Positions 53,108-60,499 of a stretch of 64,000 nt of DNA are shown in pieces. The notes beneath the pieces are model-generated. The model did no database searches. It was not told the DNA's origin and saw only the letters and a list, made by a program, of their open reading frames with translations. The stretch lies in contig NZ_WUQY01000022.1 of the NCBI RefSeq assembly GCF_009829085.1, positions 1 to 64,000 on the forward strand. Reading direction: 5' to 3'. This DNA comes from Sphingobacterium bovisgrunnientis (lineage in GTDB: Bacteria; Bacteroidota; Bacteroidia; Sphingobacteriales; Sphingobacteriaceae). Position numbers and translations under genes: made by a program. Each line of letters opens with the position of its first letter. The first letter of the stretch is position 1.

Positions 53108-54154
53108 TTACATGACTTCAATTATTGTTCCATCTTCAATGGGATGAGATACGCAAATCAGACATCTTCCGCGCTCTACTTCATTATCCGTCAAGACTTC
53201 ATTATAATCCATTTTTACCCCGCCTTTTACGACTTGTGAAATACAGGTGCTACACATACCTGATTTACAAGAATAAGGTAATTTGATTTTGTGAGACAAG
53301 CCAACATCTAAAACAGTTTGATTCGCAGGAACCAATAAATTATAATCTTGTCCATTGAATTTTAAGGTAACATTATATTCAGAAGTGTCCTCAATTTCTT
53401 CTTCCCGTTCATCATCATCTTCCTCTTCTTCTGGAAAATGAAATGTTTCTCTACGTACATTTTCATCTGGAAAACCCATACCCAAAAGTGTAAAACGTAC
53501 TAAATCCATATAAAATAATGGACCACACGTATAAAATAGAGCTTGTGAATGATCTGACTGTAAATGTTGATCAACTAATGCAATCAAATATTCTCTATTT
53601 AATCGCGCATGTGCTAAATTTTTAGAATTTGACCAAATGAATTCAATATGCAAACGTGTAGGATAACGTTGTTGCCATGCCAGTAATTCATCGTAAAAAA
53701 CAGTTTTCTCTTTGGATGAATTGCTGTAAATTAATACGACTTTACTATTTTTTTCTTCTACAAGAGCTGTTTTCAAAATTGAATAAAGTGGTGTAATACC
53801 TACTCCTGCTGCAAAAAGAAAAACGGTTCTACTACTATCCACTTCAGGTTCGTACGTGAATAATCCTTGTGGATCTAATACTTCGATTATATCATTTATT
53901 TCGAGCTTGTGATGTAGCAATCGTGAAATTTCTCCATTATCGACGCGCTTCACTGTAATTTCTAACGGTTCATACACTGAAGGAGAACTGCTGAAAGAAT
54001 AAGACCGTCTAACTTCCCTATCCCCAAACTGAAAATTTAAAGTCAGAAATTGTCCCGCTTTATATGTCGGATATTTACCCGAAAGATCGTTGAAACGAAT
54101 TGATACAATATCGTTTGGCTGTCTGATTATCTCTGATACGCTAAATTCATACAT
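53108..54154 (-). CDS. PaaE-like ferredoxin-NAD(P)H reductase with C-terminal 2Fe-2S domain
   Basis: A 348-residue electron-transfer protein: FAD-binding domain with RRSYSFSSSP (49-58), NAD-binding domain with FAAGVGITPLYSIL (114-127) and YTCGP (208-212), and a C-terminal plant-type ferredoxin domain with C296, C301, C304 and C334. Between them lies an unusually acidic stretch (242-258). It is probably the reductase of an oxygenase or desaturase system, but no oxygenase is beside it. It lies 16 bp before the PNGase-like gene and has a candidate -7 element upstream (54160-54167, one base off). Confidence 0.92.
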   Translation of the reverse strand: MYEFSVSEIIRQPNDIVSIRFNDLSGKYPTYKAGQFLTLNFQFGDREVRRSYSFSSSPSVYEPLEITVKRVDNGEISRLLHHKLEINDIIEVLDPQGLFTYEPEVDSSRTVFLFAAGVGITPLYSILKTALVEEKNSKVVLIYSNSSKEKTVFYDELLAWQQRYPTRLHIEFIWSNSKNLAHARLNREYLIALVDQHLQSDHSQALFYTCGPLFYMDLVRFTLLGMGFPDENVRRETFHFPEEEEDDDEREEEIEDTSEYNVTLKFNGQDYNLLVPANQTVLDVGLSHKIKLPYSCKSGMCSTCISQVVKGGVKMDYNEVLTDNEVERGRCLICVSHPIEDGTIIEVM

Positions 54155-54190
54155 AGACTTAAAGATAAAAATAAATATATCGACAAATAA

Positions 54191-54218
54191 AAAATCCTGA
54201 CCACAGGGTCAGGATTTT
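54191..54218 (-). terminator. infB terminator
   Basis: Perfect 12-bp stem (54191-54202 with 54207-54218) with a 4-nt loop; on the minus strand it is followed by a T-run. It ends the rimP-nusA-infB unit and lies 22 bp after the infB stop. Confidence 0.88.
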
Positions 54219-54239
54219 ACAATAATATTATGTGTAAGA

Positions 54240-57200
54240 TTATAACTTACGTTTTACTTCTACTTGTTCGTATGCTTCTACGATATCGCCTACTTGAATA
54301 TCGTTGAATTTATCGATGTTCAAACCACATTCATAACCGTGTGTTACTTCTTTCACATCATCTTTGAAACGCTTCAATGAAGCCAATTTACCAGTATGGA
54401 TTACGACACCATCGCGAATGATACGGATATCATTTTGACGTGTGATTTTTCCGCTTGTAACCATACATCCGGCAATTGTACCCACTTTAGTAATTTTGAA
54501 AGTTTCGCGAATTTCAACCTCACCAACAATTTTTTCTTCAAATTTCGGAGCCAACATACCTTCCATCGCTGATTTCAATTCGTCAATTGCATCGTAAATG
54601 ATTGAGTACAAACGAACATCAATTTGTTCAGCTTCTGCTAGCTTACGCGCATTTTGCGTCGGACGAACTTGGAAACCGATAATGATTGCATCTGATGCAG
54701 AAGCTAATAATACATCCGATTCCGAAATAGCACCCACAGATTTGTGAATAATATTTACTTGAATTTCGTCTGTTGAAAGCTTCAATAATGAATCCGATAA
54801 TGCTTCGATAGAACCATCTACATCACCTTTCACTATTACATTCAACTCCTTAAAGTTACCAATTGCAAGACGACGACCGATCTCATCCAAAGTAATGTGC
54901 TTAGTTGCACGCATACCTTGCTCACGTTGTAATTGAAGACGTTTGTTCGCTACTTGACGTGCTTCAGATTCGCTTTCTAATACATAAAGCTTATCACCTG
55001 CTGTCGGAGCTCCAGACATACCTAAGATCTGAACTGGTGTCGAAGGACCAGCTTCTTTCACGCGTTCGCCACGTTCATTTGTTAAAGCTTTTACCTTACC
55101 TGAATGTGAACCTGCCAAAATAGCATCACCCACACGTAATGTACCACCTTGAACTAATACTGTAGTCACGATACCACGACCTTTATCTAAAGCTGACTCG
55201 ATTACTGAACCTACAGCACGTTTTTTAGGATCGGCTGTTAATTCTAATAATTCAGCTTCTAATAAAACTTTCTCTAATAATAAATCAACGTTTTCACCTG
55301 TCTTAGCAGAAATTTCTTGCGCTTGGTATTTACCACCCCAATCTTCTACTAAAATGTTCATAGCTGATAATTGCTCACGTATTCTATCTGCATTTGCACC
55401 TGGCTTATCTACTTTAGTGAAAGCAAATACAATCGGTGAACCAGCAGCTTGTGCGTGATTAATTGCTTCTCTTGTCTGAGGCATCACAGCATCATCCGCA
55501 GCAATAACTATAATAACGATATCCGTTACTTTAGCACCACGAGCACGCATCGCAGTAAAGGCTTCGTGACCTGGAGTATCTAAGAAAGTGATTTTACGAC
55601 CATCATCTAATTTCACGGCATAAGCACCAATATGCTGCGTAATACCACCTGCTTCACCTTTAGTTACGTTTGCTTTACGAACGTAATCTAGTAAAGACGT
55701 TTTACCGTGATCGACGTGACCCATTACCGTTACAATTGGCGCACGAGGAATTAAATTCTCTTCGCTATCCGCCTCTTCTAATTCAGCAACTTCTTCATCT
55801 TCTGGTTTAATAAACTCAACTTGATACCCGAATTCATCAGCAACGATAGTTAAAGTTTCTGCATCTAAACGTTGGTTAATAGACACAAACATACCTAAAC
55901 TCATACATGTCGCGATAATCTGCGTAACTTGAACATCCATTAAATTAGCTAATTCATTTGCCGTAACGAATTCCGTTACACGCAAAACTTTGGCCATTAA
56001 TTCTTGTTCCATTGCTGCCTCTTCTGCAGAAAGTGCTATATCATCACGTTTTTGACGACGAAGTTTTGCACGTTGCGCAAATTTACCAGACTTACCAGCC
56101 CCACTCAAACGAGCAAGTGTAGCTTTGATTTGATCTTGAATTTGTTTTTCTGATAACTCTTCTTTTGGAGCGTCATTTCTTCCGCCTTTTCCTCTGTTAT
56201 CAAATCTACCTCTATTTGCAGGATTATTACCTCCTGGACGGTTGATGTTATTATTATTACCTCTTGGACCGCCTTGTTGAGGACCTCCTGGTCTATTTTG
56301 ACCTGGCTGTCCTTGTTGACCACCTTGTTGTCTATTTTGACCATAAGGACCACTTCCTTGCGGTCTATTTTGACCACCTTGCTGGTTGTTTTGGTCATTT
56401 GGAGATACAGGAGTACCTGGTTTATTCGTACGCTTACGCTTACGTTTGTTGTCTTGATTCGAATTCGAAGAAGACGCCACAGGCTTTTCTTTAGGTTTAA
56501 AAGTTGGTAATTCAATCTTACCAATTACTTTAGGACCTTCTAATTTTTCTGAGCGCGCACGAATTACGTCATCTACAGGTTCTTTCTTTACAGGAGGAGT
56601 TACTGCCGCTACAGGAGTAACTGGTACTTGTGCTATCGGCTTTTGCTCTTGTTTCTCCACTGGTTTTGACTCTACTTTTGGAGCCATAACTTCTTGTACA
56701 GGCTTTACCTCTTCCTTAACAGGAGCTACAACCTCTACTTTTTCAACTGGTACAGGTTTCACCTCTACTTTTGGTTCTTCTTTCACCTCTTCTTTGATAG
56801 GTTCTGGTTTAGGCTCTTCCTTTTTTTCTACCACTGGAGTCACTGGAGTTTCTGCTGGTTTCTGAGCGATAGGTTCCTCTACCTTTTTAGGTTTTGGTTT
56901 ATTCAAACTATCTAAATCAATTTTGCCAACAACTTTTAAAGAACCGGTATTTGATTCCTCTTTCTCTTCTTTCACAGGCTCTTCTTTGCTAGCCGCTGGA
57001 GGAGTTACTAAAGGACTTTTAATTAAAATTTCTTTTTCAACTTCATCATTTTTTGAAGTAGATGACTCTTGGGAAGGAGCAGAACTTCCTGATGAAGGAG
57101 TTTCTTCACGACGAATCTTGCCAATTACAATTTGTTTAGCTTCATCCTTTGCGATTTTATCTCCCTGAAATTTACGCAAAAGAACATCGTACATATCCGC

Positions 57201-57329
57201 AGCTAATTTGGTGGTAGGTTTTGCCTCTACGTCAAATCCCTTTTCCTTCAAATAATCAACTGCAGTACCAATACCAATATTAAGCTCTTTTGCTGCTTTA
57301 AGTAAGTTTATGCTTTTACCTTCTGTCAT
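54240..57329 (-). CDS. infB: Translation initiation factor IF-2
   Basis: A 1029-residue IF-2 that recruits formyl-Met-tRNA to the 30S subunit. The N-terminal IF2-N module is at residues 4-52. A long disordered linker follows, Lys/Glu/Pro/Val-rich (75-260), with three copies of VxGKI, then Gly/Asn/Gln/Arg-rich (311-385). The GTPase G1 loop GHVDHGKT is at 537-544, with G2/G3 DTPGHEAFT and G4 TKVDK (Thr instead of the commoner Asn). The domains that follow are normal. It is the last gene of the rimP-nusA-infB unit. Confidence 0.96.
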   Translation of the reverse strand: MTEGKSINLLKAAKELNIGIGTAVDYLKEKGFDVEAKPTTKLAADMYDVLLRKFQGDKIAKDEAKQIVIGKIRREETPSSGSSAPSQESSTSKNDEVEKEILIKSPLVTPPAASKEEPVKEEKEESNTGSLKVVGKIDLDSLNKPKPKKVEEPIAQKPAETPVTPVVEKKEEPKPEPIKEEVKEEPKVEVKPVPVEKVEVVAPVKEEVKPVQEVMAPKVESKPVEKQEQKPIAQVPVTPVAAVTPPVKKEPVDDVIRARSEKLEGPKVIGKIELPTFKPKEKPVASSSNSNQDNKRKRKRTNKPGTPVSPNDQNNQQGGQNRPQGSGPYGQNRQQGGQQGQPGQNRPGGPQQGGPRGNNNNINRPGGNNPANRGRFDNRGKGGRNDAPKEELSEKQIQDQIKATLARLSGAGKSGKFAQRAKLRRQKRDDIALSAEEAAMEQELMAKVLRVTEFVTANELANLMDVQVTQIIATCMSLGMFVSINQRLDAETLTIVADEFGYQVEFIKPEDEEVAELEEADSEENLIPRAPIVTVMGHVDHGKTSLLDYVRKANVTKGEAGGITQHIGAYAVKLDDGRKITFLDTPGHEAFTAMRARGAKVTDIVIIVIAADDAVMPQTREAINHAQAAGSPIVFAFTKVDKPGANADRIREQLSAMNILVEDWGGKYQAQEISAKTGENVDLLLEKVLLEAELLELTADPKKRAVGSVIESALDKGRGIVTTVLVQGGTLRVGDAILAGSHSGKVKALTNERGERVKEAGPSTPVQILGMSGAPTAGDKLYVLESESEARQVANKRLQLQREQGMRATKHITLDEIGRRLAIGNFKELNVIVKGDVDGSIEALSDSLLKLSTDEIQVNIIHKSVGAISESDVLLASASDAIIIGFQVRPTQNARKLAEAEQIDVRLYSIIYDAIDELKSAMEGMLAPKFEEKIVGEVEIRETFKITKVGTIAGCMVTSGKITRQNDIRIIRDGVVIHTGKLASLKRFKDDVKEVTHGYECGLNIDKFNDIQVGDIVEAYEQVEVKRKL

Positions 57330-57362
57330 CTAATATTAACCTTCTAAAAATTCTGTTCTTTA

Positions 57363-57370
57363 CAAAAATA
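57363..57370 (-). promoter_or_regulatory. Candidate internal -7 element for infB
   Basis: Minus-strand TATTTTTG, an exact TAnnTTTG match, 33 nt upstream of the infB ATG, with TTTG 22 bp further upstream (57393-57396) as a possible -33 element. It would allow infB expression independent of nusA. Confidence 0.5.
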
Positions 57371-57426
57371 TGATTTTTTCGCACGCATTTAACAAATATT
57401 TACATTTTCTATGTAACATATTTTGA

Positions 57427-57453
57427 CTACTGAGTTTTATTCAAACTCAGTAG
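57427..57453 (-). terminator. Hairpin spanning the nusA stop codon
   Basis: Perfect 11-bp stem (57427-57437 with 57443-57453) with a 5-nt loop that includes part of the stop codon. On the minus strand it is followed by TCAAAATATG, so it lacks a T-run and is better read as a processing or partial-termination element between nusA and infB. Confidence 0.5.
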
Positions 57454-58678
57454 CTAAAATGCGAACGATTTCTTGTATTGTGTCTTCTTCTAAATCTGTA
57501 CGACGTACTAATTCCTCATGAGACAATGCTAAAACTGATTTTGCACTATCCAAACCTACACGCTTCAATTCATCAATGATCCAGCTGTCGATTTCGTCTG
57601 AGAATTCTTCGATATCCACATCCTCCTCCACTTCGTCATTTTCGCGGTATACGTCGATTTCATAACCTGTCAATTTACCTGCCAATTTGATATTGTGTCC
57701 GCCACGACCAATAGCCAATGACACTTGATCCGGTTTCAAATAAACTGCAGCTGTTTTGTTTTCATCATCAATTTTGATGGACGTGATACGAGCAGGGCTC
57801 AATGCACGTGTGATATACAATGATGCATTTGTCGTGAAGTTGATTACGTCGATGTTTTCATTACGCAACTCGCGTACGATACCATGAATACGCGAACCTT
57901 TCATACCCACACATGCTCCTACTGGGTCAATACGATCATCGTAAGACTCTACAGCTACTTTAGCACGCTCTCCTGGTTCGCGAACAATTTTTTTGATCGT
58001 AATCAAACCATCGAAGATCTCAGGAACTTCTAATTCAAATAAACGTTGTAAAAATTCTGGTGCTGTACGTGAAATAATAATCTTAGGATTACTATTCATC
58101 ATATCCACCTTATATACTACTGCACGAATGCTATCACCCTTTTTGAAGTAATCTGCTGGGATTTGCTCCGTTTTAGGCAATAATAATTCGTTACCATCTT
58201 CATCCAATACTAAGATTTCTTTTTTCCAAATTTGGTAAACTTCACCGATTACCAATTCGCCTTCACGATCTTTGTATTTTTTGAATACTTCGTCTTTCTC
58301 TAATTCCAAAACTTTAGATACTAAAGTTTGACGAGCAGCTAATATAGCACGACGTCCAAAACTTTCTAAAGTAATCTGTTCGATGTAATCATCACCAACT
58401 TCCAAATCTGGATCATACTGGTGTGCTTCTGCCAATTCGATTTCTAAATCATCGTCTTCTGAGAAACCATCTTCCATCACGACACGCGTTCTCCAAATTT
58501 CCAAGTCACCATTATCTGGATTCACGATAACGTCAACATTCTCGTCTGTGCCGAAACGCTTACGAATCATACTACGAAATACTTCTTCAAGTACTGTGAT
58601 TACCGTCGGACGGTCAATATTTTTGAACTCTTTAAACTCCTGAAAAGAGTCAATCAAATTAATATTGGTGCTGCTCAT
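57437..58678 (-). CDS. nusA: Transcription termination/antitermination factor NusA
   Basis: A 413-residue RNA-binding factor that slows RNA polymerase and aids pausing and termination. The N-terminal RNAP-binding domain is followed by S1 (GELVIGEVYQIWKKEILVLDE) and two KH modules (CVGMKGSRIHGIVRELRNE and VSLAIGRGGHNIKLAGKL). The C-terminal acidic part (from 340) has two short helices. It starts 2 bp after rimP's stop. Because NusA promotes termination at hairpins, the leader hairpin of this operon is of special interest. Confidence 0.95.
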   Translation of the reverse strand: MSSTNINLIDSFQEFKEFKNIDRPTVITVLEEVFRSMIRKRFGTDENVDVIVNPDNGDLEIWRTRVVMEDGFSEDDDLEIELAEAHQYDPDLEVGDDYIEQITLESFGRRAILAARQTLVSKVLELEKDEVFKKYKDREGELVIGEVYQIWKKEILVLDEDGNELLLPKTEQIPADYFKKGDSIRAVVYKVDMMNSNPKIIISRTAPEFLQRLFELEVPEIFDGLITIKKIVREPGERAKVAVESYDDRIDPVGACVGMKGSRIHGIVRELRNENIDVINFTTNASLYITRALSPARITSIKIDDENKTAAVYLKPDQVSLAIGRGGHNIKLAGKLTGYEIDVYRENDEVEEDVDIEEFSDEIDSWIIDELKRVGLDSAKSVLALSHEELVRRTDLEEDTIQEIVRILATEFE

Positions 58679-58679
58679 T

Positions 58680-59144
58680 TTATTTAAATGAAATTAAAAC
58701 TCTTGTTTCCTTTATTTGATCTAATGGCAATATCGCTTCCTTTAATTCAGCTTTTTTGCCCTTTTCTTTTACTTTTTCTTCGATGGTAACTTCGGTTGCT
58801 GTTGCTGCGATAAGTTTACCCTCTTTTTTATCGCCATTCGCTAATTTAACACGAACATCCCTTCCGATATTTTTATCGTATTGACGTTGCATTGTTAATG
58901 GCGAATCAATACCAGGAGAAGATACTTCTAAGCGATAAGCATTCTCTATAACATTTTCTTCTTCCAAATGAAAACCAACATGTCTGCTTACTGCCACACA
59001 ATCGTCAATTGAAATCCCATTATCACCATCTAACAAAATGGATAGAATCCCATTTTTTAACATAGTAATATTAACGATAAAAAGTTCGGGACGATCGGCG
59101 ATTTTCTCTTCTACTAATTCTCTAACGCGTTTTTCAATCTGCAT
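58680..59144 (-). CDS. rimP: Ribosome maturation factor RimP
   Basis: A 154-residue RimP that assists 30S assembly. Motifs are LFIVNITMLKNGILSILLDGDNGISIDDCVAVSRHVG in the N-terminal domain and AYRLEVSSPGIDSPL with the hallmark SSPG. The C-terminal Sm-like domain follows (VRVKLANGDKKEGKLIAATATEVTIEEK). I start at ATG 59144; a longer frame from TTG 59153 adds only three residues. The region upstream carries a terminator hairpin and a -7 element. Confidence 0.93.
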   Translation of the reverse strand: MQIEKRVRELVEEKIADRPELFIVNITMLKNGILSILLDGDNGISIDDCVAVSRHVGFHLEEENVIENAYRLEVSSPGIDSPLTMQRQYDKNIGRDVRVKLANGDKKEGKLIAATATEVTIEEKVKEKGKKAELKEAILPLDQIKETRVLISFK

Positions 59145-59166
59145 ATTTTTCAAAATTGAATTAAAA

Positions 59167-59189
59167 AAGGGGGCATTCCATGCCCCCTT
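59167..59189 (-). terminator. Terminator hairpin in the leader of rimP-nusA
   Basis: Ten-bp stem (59167-59176 with 59180-59189) with core GGGGGCAT/ATGCCCCC and a 3-nt loop. On the minus strand it is followed by a run of T including 59163-59168. It lies about 57 bp after the S24 gene's stop, and only about 19 bp before the rimP ATG. Confidence 0.88.
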
Positions 59190-59203
59190 CCTTTCAGATA
59201 TTG

Positions 59204-59211
59204 CAAATATA
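59204..59211 (-). promoter_or_regulatory. Candidate -7 element upstream of the rimP leader hairpin
   Basis: Minus-strand TATATTTG, an exact TAnnTTTG match, about 60 bp upstream of the rimP ATG. If used, the transcript starts near 59198 and must pass the terminator hairpin at 59167-59189 before rimP. Confidence 0.5.
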
Positions 59212-59245
59212 CATAATAATTATATAAGCAAGAAATTTTCTCATA

Positions 59246-60022
59246 CTATTTTTTCGTTTCTACGACTGAATTAATCGTTTTTTGCATTTGTGCCATCATA
59301 CTTGTCAACGACTCTATGGTCGGTTCAGCACTTGGCTCAGGAAATTCTGTCGAAATGTAAGCCTTCGCTTTCCACACTTCTACAATATCCGTAGGTTCTA
59401 CCCAATAGGAATCGTATACTTTGTTGTCCGACACTAATTTTAGCCCTTTATCATCTTTATATTTAAATGCAACACGTTTGTATACTACACCTTCATCTTT
59501 TGAAATGATGACATATGTTTGTCCAGGTTTTATATCATGCCAATTCTCAACATATTCGCCAATTACAATAGACCCACTAGGTAATGGCAACATAGAGTCT
59601 CCTTTAATCTCAAATGCTCTATAAGTTCCTTGATTAAACATTGGCAAAGAGAAGCGAGGTAACTCCTTTACATATTCAGGATCACCATAGCCATTTAAAT
59701 AACCCGCGCTAGCCTTTACTGGCACCAGCTCTATATTTTCTCGATCTTCAGCATCAACAGTCACCGAAAGTACGCGCAAGTTTGAAGAGTTACCTTTTGC
59801 CACAGGTTTCCACTTCTCATCAATCACATCATTAGCCAATTCATCCATACTCAACCCATAATATTCAGCTATTTTTTTTAGCAATTCGTATTTGGGCTCT
59901 GCACGATCCTCTTCATACGCACCTACTGAAGCGCGCTTAATTTCCATTAAATCAGCAAACTGCTGCTGTGTTAAACCGTTTCTCTTTCGAAGAAACTTCA
60001 AATTGGAAGCAATATTTGACAT
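59246..60022 (-). CDS. XRE-S24 LexA-like transcription regulator
   Basis: A 258-residue protein. An HTH domain (residues 1-60, FLRKRNGLTQQQFADLMEIKR) precedes an S24 peptidase domain with Ser143 (KGDSMLP) and Lys182 (VYKRVAF). A candidate autocleavage Ala-Gly pair lies at 106-107 (ASAGY). A short C-terminal Met/Gln-rich helix follows. The start is ATG 60022: the upstream TTG at 60037 falls inside the -7 element. It probably self-cleaves in a damage-linked or stress-linked response, and is divergent from a GIY-YIG-like gene. Confidence 0.9.
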   Translation of the reverse strand: MSNIASNLKFLRKRNGLTQQQFADLMEIKRASVGAYEEDRAEPKYELLKKIAEYYGLSMDELANDVIDEKWKPVAKGNSSNLRVLSVTVDAEDRENIELVPVKASAGYLNGYGDPEYVKELPRFSLPMFNQGTYRAFEIKGDSMLPLPSGSIVIGEYVENWHDIKPGQTYVIISKDEGVVYKRVAFKYKDDKGLKLVSDNKVYDSYWVEPTDIVEVWKAKAYISTEFPEPSAEPTIESLTSMMAQMQKTINSVVETKK

Positions 60023-60034
60023 TATATTTTTTTT

Positions 60035-60042
60035 CAAAACTA
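60035..60042 (-). promoter_or_regulatory. -7 element of the S24 regulator gene
   Basis: Minus-strand TAGTTTTG, an exact TAnnTTTG match, 12 nt upstream of ATG 60022. The TACTAA/TTAGTA repeat at 60051-60067 lies directly upstream, where a repressor could block initiation. Confidence 0.55.
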
Positions 60043-60050
60043 TTTGTGAA

Positions 60051-60121
60051 TACTAAAATTATTAGTAATATTGTGCCAATAAAATTAGTAAACATATTTT
60101 GCAAACCCAAATATTTTAGTA
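60051..60121. promoter_or_regulatory. Candidate operator: repeated TTAGTA half-sites
   Basis: TACTAA (60051-60056) faces TTAGTA (60062-60067) across five bases, a 17-bp inverted repeat. Two more direct TTAGTA copies are at 60085-60090 and 60116-60121. All lie in the 104-bp gap between the S24 regulator and the divergent GIY-YIG-like gene. Their arrangement suggests binding by the S24 protein, hence autoregulation and control of the neighbour; this is inference from position. Confidence 0.5.
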
Positions 60122-60126
60122 AAAAC

Positions 60127-60444
60127 ATGAAAAAGCATATTGTATATATCACGACAGACGCAAATAGAGTATATGTTGAGGCTGGTTATTGCCAAGACAT
60201 TAGCCTGAAATTATTTGAATTGCAGAATGCAGCAAACTCTTTTATGGTTCGAGGACCAAAATTCACGCGTATCGTGCATACTGAAGAATTTGAGACATAC
60301 GAAGCTGCGGAAAGAAGAAAAAATGAATTGAATAGCTATACGCGCATGCAACAAGAGAAATTAATACGAAGAAATAACCCCAATTGGTTAGGTATGCATA
60401 AAGTGGATAGTACTATAATGAATAAAGCTGCTGCTTATGCCTAA
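60127..60444 (+). CDS. Degenerate GIY-YIG-like protein
   Basis: A 105-residue protein resembling GIY-YIG nuclease domains: HIVYITTDANRVYVEAGYC at the start, KFTRIVHTEEFETYEAAERRKNELNSY, and EKLIRRNNPNWLGM at the end, all in family order. The GIY half is VYI and the YIG half is YVE, and the usual catalytic Arg helix reads DISLKLFEL without Arg, so catalysis is doubtful. I start at ATG 60127, as the longer frame lies in the divergent promoter region. It could be a nucleic-acid-binding partner of the S24 regulator. Confidence 0.6.
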   Translation: MKKHIVYITTDANRVYVEAGYCQDISLKLFELQNAANSFMVRGPKFTRIVHTEEFETYEAAERRKNELNSYTRMQQEKLIRRNNPNWLGMHKVDSTIMNKAAAYA

Positions 60445-60499
60445 ACATAAACAACAGCTTTTAACAACCTTAACATATATCGCAATTTTGGTTTATAGA

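Noticed and set aside
56105..56524. 139-codon frame on the minus strand inside infB
   Set aside because: It overlaps the low-complexity linker of IF-2 in another frame; its Val/Lys repeats come from the repetitive Gly/Asn/Gln codons, not from a gene.
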